64,000 nucleotides of DNA from Aliiruegeria haliotis (GTDB lineage: Bacteria > Pseudomonadota > Alphaproteobacteria > Rhodobacterales > Rhodobacteraceae), in NCBI RefSeq assembly GCF_003003255.1, contig NZ_PVTD01000001.1, positions 930,001 through 994,000 on the forward strand. Direction: 5' to 3'. The translations under genes were made by a program, and so were the position numbers. Below are positions 16,148-23,586 of the stretch, one piece after another. The notes beneath the pieces were generated by a model. The model did not search any database. It saw only the letters and a list, made by a program, of their open reading frames with translations, and was not told the DNA's origin. Numbering within the stretch: position 1 is the stretch's first letter; each line of letters begins with the position of its first letter.

Positions 16148-16960
16148 ATGGCGCTTCCTGATTTCTCTCTGCGTCAGCTGCTTGAAGCTGGCGTTCACTT
16201 CGGTCACCAGACCCAGCGGTGGAATCCCCGCATGGGCGAGTACATTTATGGCGACCGCAACGGCATCCACATCATGGACCTGACCCAGACCATGCCGATG
16301 CTCGAGCAGGCCCTCGTGGCCGTGCGCGAGACCGTCGCCAAGGGTGGCCGGATCTTGTTTGTCGGCACCAAGCGCCAGGCTCAAAAGCCGATTGCCGATG
16401 CCGCAGAGCGCTGCGCGCAGTACTACATGAACCACCGTTGGCTCGGCGGCACGCTGACCAACTGGAAGACCGTTTCCCAGTCGATCCAGCGCCTGAAGTC
16501 CATCGATGAGCAGATGGCGATGGGTGCCGAAGGCCTCACCAAGAAAGAGCGCCTCCACATGGAGCGTGACCAGGAGAAGCTGACCGCATCCCTCGGTGGT
16601 ATCCGCGAGATGGGCGGCGTTCCCGACCTGCTGTTCGTGATCGACGTGAACAAGGAAGACCTGGCCATCGCCGAAGCCAAGAAGCTCGGCATCCCGGTCG
16701 TTGCGATCGTGGACACCAACGCCTCTCCGGACGGTGTGGACTACGTGATCCCGGGCAACGATGACGCCGCCCGCGCCATCGCGCTGTACTGCGACCTGGT
16801 TTCCCGCGCGGCCCTCGACGGCATGTCCGCCCAGATGGACGCCGCCGGCATCGACCTCGGCGAGATGGAAGAAGGCTTGGCCGAAGAAGCTCTCGAAGGC
16901 GCTGCCGAACCGGCCGCCGAAGCTGCACCGGCCGCCGAAGAAACCCCGGCTGAAGCCTGA
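16148..16960 (+). CDS. rpsB: 30S ribosomal protein S2
   Basis: The protein has 270 residues. Diagnostic segments are [19 protein letters not shown] at the N-terminus, [46 protein letters not shown] and [23 protein letters not shown]. The last 30 or so residues are a Glu/Ala/Pro-rich tail common in this class of bacteria. The ATG at 16148 follows GGAAAGGAAAAG. It forms the conserved rpsB-tsf pair. Confidence 0.98.
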   Translation: MALPDFSLRQLLEAGVHFGHQTQRWNPRMGEYIYGDRNGIHIMDLTQTMPMLEQALVAVRETVAKGGRILFVGTKRQAQKPIADAAERCAQYYMNHRWLGGTLTNWKTVSQSIQRLKSIDEQMAMGAEGLTKKERLHMERDQEKLTASLGGIREMGGVPDLLFVIDVNKEDLAIAEAKKLGIPVVAIVDTNASPDGVDYVIPGNDDAARAIALYCDLVSRAALDGMSAQMDAAGIDLGEMEEGLAEEALEGAAEPAAEAAPAAEETPAEA

Positions 16961-16967
16961 TTTCTTC

Positions 16968-17003
16968 ATCCGTGACACCGTCCTTTCCGGCGGTGTCACG
17001 GAT
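16968..17003 (+). terminator. 13-bp hairpin between rpsB and tsf (attenuator-like)
   Basis: ATCCGTGACACCG (16968-16980) is perfectly inverted at 16991-17003 around a 10-base loop. No T-run follows, so it is more likely a partial terminator, RNA-processing signal or mRNA stabiliser between rpsB and tsf than a full stop. Confidence 0.65.
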
Positions 17004-17065
17004 CTGATACGGACGGCGGGCAGCGGCCTGCCGCAACACGACCCCCAAATCGAGGAGAGCCGAAG

Positions 17066-17938
17066 ATGGCTATCACCGCGAAACTGGTGAAGGAACTGCG
17101 CGACGCAACCGGCGCAGGCATGATGGACGCCAAGAAAGCCCTGGTCGAGAACGACGGCGACATGGACGCCGCTGTCGACTGGCTGCGGACAAAGGGCCTT
17201 GCGAAGGCTGCCAAGAAATCCGGCCGTACCGCCGCAGAGGGCCTTGTCGGCATCAGCGTGAACGGTGGCCGTGGCGTCGCGGTCGAGGTGAACTCCGAGA
17301 CTGACTTCGTTGCCAAGAACGCCGAATTCCAGGAAATGGTCTCCGCGATCGCAACGGCTGCCGGCTCGGCGGCGGATCTCGACGCGCTGAAGGCCGCTGA
17401 CATCGGCGGCAAGACCGTTGCCGACACGATCACCGACAAGATCGCCACGATCGGTGAGAACATGTCGCTGCGCCGGATGGCCTCTGTCGAAGGCGACGTG
17501 GTTGCTGCCTACGTCCACAATGCCGCCGCAGCGGGCCTTGGCAAGATCGGCGTTCTCGTCGCGCTCAAAGGTGGCGATGAAGCTTTCGGCAAGCAGGTTG
17601 CGATGCACGTCGCCGCCTCCAACCCGGCCTCGCTGTCCGAAGCCGATCTGGACCCGGCCGTCGTCGAGCACGAGAAGCAGGTCCAGATGGACATCGCGCG
17701 TGAATCCGGCAAGCCGGAGCAGGTGATCGAGAAGATGATCATCGGCCGCATGAAGAAGTTCATGTCCGAGGTGACCCTGCTCGGTCAGGCCTTCGTGGTG
17801 AACCCCGACGTGACCGTCGGCGAGGCCGCCAAGGAAGCCGGTGCCGAGATCGTCGGCTTTGTCCGCATGGAAGTCGGCGAAGGCATTGAGAAAAAGGAAG
17901 AGGATTTCGCGGCCGAAGTCGCCGCGATGCAAGGCTGA
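17066..17938 (+). CDS. tsf: translation elongation factor Ts
   Basis: The protein has 290 residues. It is the guanine-nucleotide exchange factor for EF-Tu. [18 protein letters not shown] near the N-terminus is the UBA-like conserved segment, [13 protein letters not shown] is the core signature that contacts EF-Tu, and [16 protein letters not shown] and [16 protein letters not shown] continue the dimerisation domain. AGCCGAAG lies just ahead of the ATG at 17066. A terminator follows the stop. Confidence 0.98.
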   Translation: MAITAKLVKELRDATGAGMMDAKKALVENDGDMDAAVDWLRTKGLAKAAKKSGRTAAEGLVGISVNGGRGVAVEVNSETDFVAKNAEFQEMVSAIATAAGSAADLDALKAADIGGKTVADTITDKIATIGENMSLRRMASVEGDVVAAYVHNAAAAGLGKIGVLVALKGGDEAFGKQVAMHVAASNPASLSEADLDPAVVEHEKQVQMDIARESGKPEQVIEKMIIGRMKKFMSEVTLLGQAFVVNPDVTVGEAAKEAGAEIVGFVRMEVGEGIEKKEEDFAAEVAAMQG

Positions 17939-17959
17939 GCCCAACCTCACCGAAACGAC

Positions 17960-17990
17960 AAGGGGCGTGCCTGCCAGGCGCGCCCTTTTT
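17960..17990 (+). terminator. Rho-independent terminator after tsf
   Basis: A near-perfect stem (GGGCGTGCCT against AGGCGCGCCC, one G-U pair) with a 3-base loop and a T5 run lies about 20 bases after the tsf stop codon. Confidence 0.88.
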
Positions 17991-18092
17991 CATGTGTGTT
18001 TGGCGGTCGCGTGCTGGTGCGGTCGTCCATCCGCGCGCTCGAACCCGGGACCTGGGTTGCGCGTGCCGCGTGCGCCGCCCTCGTCCAAAAGA

Positions 18093-18124
18093 AAACGGCG
18101 CAGCACGGGCACGCTGCGCCGTTT
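18093..18124 (-). terminator. strong hairpin, probable terminator for minus-strand transcripts
   Basis: AAACGGCGCAGC (18093-18104) is perfectly inverted at 18113-18124 around an 8-base loop. Read on the minus strand it is followed by TTTTCTTTT, so it can end transcripts coming from luxR. It lies about 370 bases beyond the luxR stop codon. Confidence 0.7.
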
Positions 18125-18127
18125 CTT

Positions 18128-18497
18128 TCCACCTTGATCCCGGACCCGATTGGGGATGTAGGCCATTGGGTGTGGAGGACATTGACCCGAGGATCTCAAA
18201 TAAACCCCCGGGCCAACAATCCGGTTTCCCGGAGCAGAAAGGCTCTTCCCGAAATCGCGGGCGTCTGCCGATCCACAGTTCCTTGGCTAATGCCACCACT
18301 CACGGAACAGCGCCACAATGCCAAATTTACCTGCCGTAAAGTAAGTAGGGAATCCCTGACCTTTCCAGATCCAGCCGAATTTTTGCCTGTTGTTTCCGTT
18401 TCTTGGATAATTCCGCACCGCAGCAAAAACTATCCCTCCAGGTACACTTCAGCGCATACGTCAAAGGCTTGGGATCGCTTGCCCGCACCGGTTCCCC
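18128..18497. other. intergenic, no gene recognised
   Basis: About 370 bases lie between the luxR stop and the hairpin at 18093-18124. An open frame on the minus strand has no family resemblance. The region would be a long 3' untranslated tail of aroQ-luxR, or could hide a small RNA. No clear promoter was found on either strand. A small symmetric site, AGGGAATCCCT, occurs near 18347. Confidence 0.4.
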
Positions 18498-19250
18498 TCA
18501 GGGTTCCAAGGCAAAAATCTGATTCTGGAACGACGCCTTGAGAACGGCCTGCGCCGTGGTGCCGACGTCCAGCGCCTCCCGGGCAAGACGAAGATGTTTC
18601 TCCACCGTCGCCGGGGTGAGCCCCATGATCGAGGCAATGTCGGCTGTTGTCTTGCCGTCGCCGACCCATTCCAGCACCTCGCGCTGTCGCGGCGTGAGCG
18701 GACGTCGTGCCCCGGCGTTCGGCATCGAAATCAACCTCAGGTGCAGCACATTGCACATCGCTTCCAGCGCCCGTCCGTGGCGGGCCCAAATCTCGTCAGC
18801 CTCGTCGAAGCTCAGGGCGGGGATATTTGTCAAGCTGAGCGCGCCCTTGGCCCGAACGGAATTCGTCTGGAAACTGATCGTGTAGCCAGCGCCGATCCCA
18901 CGGGACTTGTTGAACTCCCAGATCCGACGCGCAGGCTCCGTCATCTCGCCCGTCAAAGACGCTTGCTCCGCGATGCGCCAGGAACTTGCCCCAACGTTGT
19001 TCAGCGCCCAGATCGTCATCGGAGCGTTCAGATACAGCCCGTCGTCCAGGAAAGGGCGAATGAAGGAGCGGTCGTGGTTGGTCAGGATCAGCATGTCCTG
19101 CGGATCGCCAAGGGATTTCCCGGATCGAAATCGCGTGAAGCCGTACAGCACCCGGTTGAACCCACAAGATTCCATCACGCTCTTGTGGTATTCCCAGACG
19201 TCCTGCATCTCCGTCATGGAGGTCACGCGTTCGACGTACTCCAGGATCAC
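18498..19250 (-). CDS. LuxR-family regulator with autoinducer-binding domain (LuxR solo)
   Basis: The protein has 250 residues. An N-terminal autoinducer-binding-like domain (about residues 15-165) is followed by a LuxR helix-turn-helix: RPLTPRQREVLEWVGDGKTTADIASIMGLT and TVEKHL. In the segment LYLNAPMTIWALNN the Asp of the usual D-P pair appears to be replaced by Ala, so binding of a standard acyl-homoserine lactone is uncertain. The start codon overlaps the end of aroQ by 4 bases, which couples translation. No luxI synthase is in the window, so it is an orphan (solo) here. Confidence 0.85.
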   Translation of the reverse strand: MILEYVERVTSMTEMQDVWEYHKSVMESCGFNRVLYGFTRFRSGKSLGDPQDMLILTNHDRSFIRPFLDDGLYLNAPMTIWALNNVGASSWRIAEQASLTGEMTEPARRIWEFNKSRGIGAGYTISFQTNSVRAKGALSLTNIPALSFDEADEIWARHGRALEAMCNVLHLRLISMPNAGARRPLTPRQREVLEWVGDGKTTADIASIMGLTPATVEKHLRLAREALDVGTTAQAVLKASFQNQIFALEP

Positions 19251-19690
19251 GCAGGGCCCTCCAGTCGTTCGGCCAGCGCGCGGATCGCCATCGGATAGCC
19301 GGCGGGTCCGAATCCGCAGATCACGCCAAGCGCGACCTTGGAAATGTAGGACACATGGCGGAAGGGTTCGCGGGCGTGGACATTGCTCAGATGCAGCTCC
19401 ACCGTCGGCAGTTCCACCGAGGCGATCGCATCCATCAGAGCAATGGAGGTATGGGTATAGGCGCCCGCATTCAGGACAATACCGCCATGTACCCCCTTGG
19501 CATCATGAATGAAATCCACCAATGCACCTTCGTGGTTCGATTGTTCGAGGGCCAATGAGATGCCAAGCGTTTCTGCGGTGTCGCGGCACATGGCCTCGAC
19601 CTCCGCGAGGGTCGTGGAGCCATAAACCTCCGGCTGCCGTGTCCCCAGAAGGTTAAGATTTGGGCCATTCAGGACGAGTATCGATTTCAT
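19247..19690 (-). CDS. aroQ: type II 3-dehydroquinate dehydratase
   Basis: The protein has 147 residues, the normal length for this dodecameric enzyme of the shikimate pathway, which converts 3-dehydroquinate to 3-dehydroshikimate. LVLNGPNLNLLGTRQPEVYG contains the flexible lid with the catalytic Tyr, LEQSNHEGALVDFIHDA follows, and NAGAYTHTSIALMDA and VELHLSNVHAREPFRH carry the catalytic His and substrate-binding residues. The start at 19690 matches the family N-terminus; the extended open frame to 19828 is not needed. Its stop overlaps the start of luxR. Confidence 0.96.
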   Translation of the reverse strand: MKSILVLNGPNLNLLGTRQPEVYGSTTLAEVEAMCRDTAETLGISLALEQSNHEGALVDFIHDAKGVHGGIVLNAGAYTHTSIALMDAIASVELPTVELHLSNVHAREPFRHVSYISKVALGVICGFGPAGYPMAIRALAERLEGPA

Positions 19691-19787
19691 TTCAGTCAAT
19701 TCCGTGTTGAACGATGATACTAGTTGCGCGCACCCGGTCTGTCGAGAAGATGTGCCCGACCCGGTGTCGGAGCGAACAGGAGGCGCG

Positions 19788-20963
19788 ATGAAGACCTTTG
19801 ACGTGGTGATCGTCGGTGGCGGTGTCATGGGGATGTCGACCGCCTATTGGCTTGGCAGGTTCGATCCCTCGCTGAGCATCGCGGTCGTGGAACGCGATCC
19901 CAGCCACACGCATTCCTCCACGGCGCTTTCGGTCGCCTCGATCCGCCAGCAATTCTCCGTGCCGGTCAATGTTCGGATTTCCCGGTTCGGGCTGGAGTTC
20001 ATCCGGGGCTTTGCCGAGTTGACGGAATGCGTAGGGTCCATCGACCTCGGATTCCGGGGCAATGGGTACCTGTTCCTGGCGGGGAGCGACGACGGCGCGG
20101 AGGTTCTGAGGGAGAATTGCGCCATGCAGCGCCGGGAAGGCGCAGGCACCGAACTGCTGCACACCGAAGACCTCGGTCGGCTGTTTCCGTGGATGAACAC
20201 CGCCGACGTGTCGCTGGCCTCCTTCGGGGGCAATCAGGAGGGCTGGTTCGACAACATGGGTCTGCTGTCGGGGCTGCGCGCCCTGGCCCGTGTTCAAGGC
20301 ACGACCATGATCACCGGGGAGGTCGTCGGGCTGTCGGGGCAGGGGGATCGGATCACCAGCGTCACTCTTGGCGACGGAACCGAACTGACCTGCGGCGCCG
20401 TGGTGAACGCCGCAGGTCCACGAGCGCCACACCTGCTTCGTACATTGCGTCACAATCTGCCTGTAGAACACAGAAAACGAACAGTTTTCGTGGTCGACGC
20501 GCCGGGCGCCCGCCATCCGGACGCGCCGCTCATCGTCGACTACCAGGGGTACTACGCCCGCCCGGAAGGCGATCACTGGATCACCGCGATCGTCCCCGAT
20601 GACGATGCTGCCGTGGCACCCGACGATTTCACACCGCTTCACGAGGATTTCGAAGCCGAGATCTGGCCCCGGCTCTGGACCCGCATTCCGGGGTTCGAAG
20701 CAGCCAAGGTGCTTCGCTGCTGGGTCGGTCACTACGCCTTCAACACCTTCGATCAGAACGCCATCGTGGGCCGCCATCCCGAGCGCCGCAACCTCTACCT
20801 AGTCAACGGGTTCTCCGGGCACGGGTTGCAACAGGCGCCCGCGATGGGACGCGGGTTGGCCGAGTTGATCCTGTTCGGCGCCTACAAAAGCCTCGACCTG
20901 TCGGACCTCGGCTTTTCAAGGTTGCTCGAATGTCGCCCACTGCGGGAACGTGAGATCGTCTGA
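19788..20963 (+). CDS. FAD-dependent oxidoreductase, DAO family (FOXRED1/sarcosine-oxidase-like)
   Basis: The protein has 391 residues. VVIVGGGVMGMSTAYWLGRF is the N-terminal FAD-binding GxGxxG motif and AVVERDP binds the ribose. VNAAGPRAPHLL, near the middle, is the conserved second FAD contact. GRHPERRNLYLVNGFSGHGLQQAPAMGRGLAELI near the C-terminus is the DAO closing motif. It probably oxidises a secondary or N-methyl amine, but the substrate is not known. The ATG at 19788 follows CAGGAGGCGCG. It is divergent from aroQ. Confidence 0.85.
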   Translation: MKTFDVVIVGGGVMGMSTAYWLGRFDPSLSIAVVERDPSHTHSSTALSVASIRQQFSVPVNVRISRFGLEFIRGFAELTECVGSIDLGFRGNGYLFLAGSDDGAEVLRENCAMQRREGAGTELLHTEDLGRLFPWMNTADVSLASFGGNQEGWFDNMGLLSGLRALARVQGTTMITGEVVGLSGQGDRITSVTLGDGTELTCGAVVNAAGPRAPHLLRTLRHNLPVEHRKRTVFVVDAPGARHPDAPLIVDYQGYYARPEGDHWITAIVPDDDAAVAPDDFTPLHEDFEAEIWPRLWTRIPGFEAAKVLRCWVGHYAFNTFDQNAIVGRHPERRNLYLVNGFSGHGLQQAPAMGRGLAELILFGAYKSLDLSDLGFSRLLECRPLREREIV

Positions 20964-21189
20964 GCAGCCCTGCGTTCCGGGCATTCCGGACTTGCGTTTT
21001 TGAGCGGGATTCCGCGGGTTTGTCACATGTTCGAGGTAACGCCGGCTGGGCTAAGACAGCGGCAACCGGACGGTTCATCTCCGCCGGGGCAGGCGGCCCG
21101 AACGCCTGCATCACGTCGAGAGCGCCAAGGCCGAGCCGTTTCCCTCCTGGACAAGCAGGTCGTTCGGGCGCAACAGGAAAGGTCTTGCG

Positions 21190-21921
21190 ATGAATGCCAG
21201 CGTCAACATCGGTATGAACCCGACCAGCCAGGTCGCTGCCGCCCCGGTCGGGACATCCGCGCCCGCGCTGCCCGACTACCTCGTCGATGTCTACACCTGG
21301 GCATACGTCGCGCCGCCCAATGTAGAGTTCCTGGACCGTGAAATCGTGGTCGCAACCATCCTCTGGGGACAGCAGAACAAGCTGATGCGCGCCGCGCGCG
21401 ACGAACTGGACCCTGGCTCGCGTGTCCTGCAACCTGCCGCCGTCTACGGCAAGCTGGTATCCCATCTGGCGGAGAAGATCGGCCCCGAGGGCGAATACCA
21501 TGTCACCGACATTCAGAACGTGCAGATCGAACATGTGAACCGGAAAATCGGCACTCTGCCGCAGACACGCACGGCCATCGCGGATGCGCGAACGACGGGC
21601 GAGGGGCTCTATGATACGGTTTGCTGCTACTTCCTGATGCACGAGGTGCCAGAGGACTACAAACGCGACATCGCCAACAACCTCGCTTCGCGTGTGAAGC
21701 CGGGCGGAAAGCTGATGTTCGTGGATTATCACGAACCCGCGTTCCTGCACCCAATGAGGCCAATAATCTGGCTTGTTTTCAAATGGCTGGAACCGTTTGC
21801 TAAAGCGCTCTGGAGCCATGAACTGACGGAATACGTAGACGATTCCGACCAGTTCACCTGGCGCAAGGAGACTTTCTTTGGCGGGCTCTACCAGAAGGTC
21901 GTGGGGACCCGTCGCGCCTGA
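21190..21921 (+). CDS. rquA: RquA-like class I SAM-methyltransferase-fold protein (putative rhodoquinone biosynthesis)
   Basis: The protein has 243 residues. PDYLVDVYTWAYVAPPNV and ILWGQQNKLMRAA at the N-terminus, FFLMHEVPE-like CYFLMHEVPEDYKR in the middle, and LMFVDYHEPAFLHPMRP with LEPFAKALWSHEL near the C-terminus resemble RquA. RquA converts ubiquinone to rhodoquinone using SAM as amino donor. The usual motif I (acidic residue, then GxGxG) is replaced by VLQPAAVYG, a change I recall as distinctive of RquA against UbiE/UbiG. The ATG at 21190 follows AACAGGAAAGG. The gene stands alone. It may instead be a related methyltransferase, so the symbol is tentative. Confidence 0.6.
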   Translation: MNASVNIGMNPTSQVAAAPVGTSAPALPDYLVDVYTWAYVAPPNVEFLDREIVVATILWGQQNKLMRAARDELDPGSRVLQPAAVYGKLVSHLAEKIGPEGEYHVTDIQNVQIEHVNRKIGTLPQTRTAIADARTTGEGLYDTVCCYFLMHEVPEDYKRDIANNLASRVKPGGKLMFVDYHEPAFLHPMRPIIWLVFKWLEPFAKALWSHELTEYVDDSDQFTWRKETFFGGLYQKVVGTRRA

Positions 21922-22207
21922 TCCCGGGCACCGGCTAGGAGCTTTGGGCGCTGTTGATGACGTCGGCAGCGTACACGGTCGCTGATCCGCATCCCTCCAA
22001 AGGGGATGACAGTGTTCAGGTTGCCAAGCTGCAAAACGACTGGGCATCCGGCCGCACCGGAGCGGCTTCAAACTGTTGCAACTGGCGCGTTTCTCCGCAG
22101 ACGCAGCATTATTCCAGGATTTGGCGATACTACGTATTGTCAGGACCTACCCCTTCCGGGTAGCGTTTGGGGAATTGTCTTGACGACATTGGAACAGGCT
22201 CGTCTTC
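21922..22207. other. intergenic upstream of the M8 protease gene
   Basis: These 286 bases hold no supported gene. The local GC content is a little lower than in the flanks, as expected for a promoter region, but no clear -35/-10 pair stands out. Confidence 0.4.
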
Positions 22208-23200
22208 GTGACAGACAAGTGCCTGAAAATGGGAACGAATTTCATGCAAGCAAATGTCGCCGGATGTATCTCGGCAACTCTCTTGGCAGCAGGTTTTGCC
22301 TTTCCAGCCAGCTCGGCCACGATAGCCGTCGGCGCGGCTGTGACGCCTTCGGGTGTTGCGCCGGAACTCTCGTCCCTGGTCGCGCCGGGTGTGACACCTT
22401 CGCCGTCCAGCCTTCGCGCAGCCTACGGGACGTTCGACATCAACATCGCTCTGACCGGCGCAAGCCCCTCGCAGCAGGCCGCATTCGACGCGGCAGAGAC
22501 CTTCTGGGAAAAGCGTATTCTTGGCTACGAGGATCCGCTCGTGGCGTCCTTCATCGCCGCCAATTTCCCCACATTGGACATCACCGCGACCCTAGCGCCC
22601 AACGATGGTGTGGGTGGGATCCTGGGGTCCGCCGGTTCCACGACATTCGTCTCCGCCACCGCTGGTGGGCCGATCACCCGCAACCAGATGGTATCTGTCG
22701 CGGGCATCATGAACTTTGACACGGCCGACCTCGCGGCCTTGGAAGCAAATGGCACTCTGGGCGACGTCATTCGACACGAGATGGCGCATGTGCTCGGATT
22801 CAGTGACTTCTTCTGGGATTTTGTCGGGGCGACCGATGGATCGGGGTTTGACAATTCCTACACCGGTTCCTTCGCATTGGCGCAATACCAACGGGAATTC
22901 GATCCAACCGCCACGTTCATTCCGGTCGAAGAATCTGGCGGACCTGGCACGGCCTATGCGCATTGGGACGAGAACCTGTTTGGGAACCACCTGAGCCTGT
23001 TTGGAAACTCGGCAAACCCGGAGTTGATGACGGGCTTTCTGGAGGGGCCGACATATCTCTCGGCCACGACGTTGGCGAGTTTTGATGACCTGGGATATGT
23101 GACCGCTGTTCCAGCGCCATTGTCCGCGGCATTCGTCCTGACCGGCTTCGCGGCTCTCGGCGGCGTGCGTTCGCGAAAGAAGGCAAGGCGGGCAACTTGA
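22208..23200 (+). CDS. exported leishmanolysin-like (M8) zinc metalloprotease with VPLPA-CTERM-type sorting tail
   Basis: The protein has 330 residues from a GTG start (ATGs at 22229 and 22244 are alternatives; GGAACAGG precedes the GTG). A signal peptide runs to about SSATIA. VIRHEMAHVLGF is the HExxH zinc motif, and the third ligand is probably the His in TAYAHWDENLFG. NPELMTGFLEGPTYLSATTLASFDDLGY is the conserved M8 closing segment, with the Met-turn. The C-terminus, VPAPLSAAFVLTGFAALG followed by RSRKKARR, is a sorting tail of the VPLPA-CTERM kind processed by exosortases. The mature protein is probably surface-associated or released. Confidence 0.8.
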   Translation: MTDKCLKMGTNFMQANVAGCISATLLAAGFAFPASSATIAVGAAVTPSGVAPELSSLVAPGVTPSPSSLRAAYGTFDINIALTGASPSQQAAFDAAETFWEKRILGYEDPLVASFIAANFPTLDITATLAPNDGVGGILGSAGSTTFVSATAGGPITRNQMVSVAGIMNFDTADLAALEANGTLGDVIRHEMAHVLGFSDFFWDFVGATDGSGFDNSYTGSFALAQYQREFDPTATFIPVEESGGPGTAYAHWDENLFGNHLSLFGNSANPELMTGFLEGPTYLSATTLASFDDLGYVTAVPAPLSAAFVLTGFAALGGVRSRKKARRAT

Positions 23201-23586
23201 AATCAGCCGCGATTGCGTTCGTCGGAAATGTAATCTCGGTCGATGTGGACATAGCCCGGGCGATCAACCATTTATTTACATAATCTTGATTATCGGTTCC
23301 TCCACGGTGTCAGGACATGTGTGGTCCGACGGCCTCGAACGCACCAGTAGCTCCGAAAGAACTGGGCATCCCAGCCAGATCGACAGACCGCCGATCCGAT
23401 CCACCAGATGTCGGGGCTGAGCGTTCGGGAACCAGCAACGAGCCCATTGTCCGCGGTTGGCGGCCACGGTACAGGACATAGGCAGTGTCCTTTTCCCGGA
23501 CCCACCCTCTGGCACAAACCGGTTTGCTCGGGGCTCGGGGATCGGGCCCGGCGATCGATCCAACAAGAAAGGCGGCGGATCAGAAG
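23201..23586. other. intergenic, nothing recognised
   Basis: This is a 386-base spacer. A short AT-rich inverted repeat, ATAATC (23280-23285) against GATTAT (23288-23293), lies about 80 bases after the protease stop. It has no T-run and no recognised role. Confidence 0.4.

Noticed and set aside
16040-17950. 636-residue minus-strand open frame across rpsB and tsf
   Set aside because: It is antisense to two certain housekeeping genes and has composition typical of a codon-shadow.
18030-18060. GGGTTCGAGC-like string on the minus strand, suggestive of a tRNA T-arm
   Set aside because: The flanking bases do not form a 5-bp T-stem, and no acceptor, D or anticodon stems can be found.
20964-21189. 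Possible SAM- or cobalamin-type riboswitch ahead of the RquA-like gene
   Set aside because: GC-rich partial repeats occur, but none of the known conserved core sequences could be recognised.
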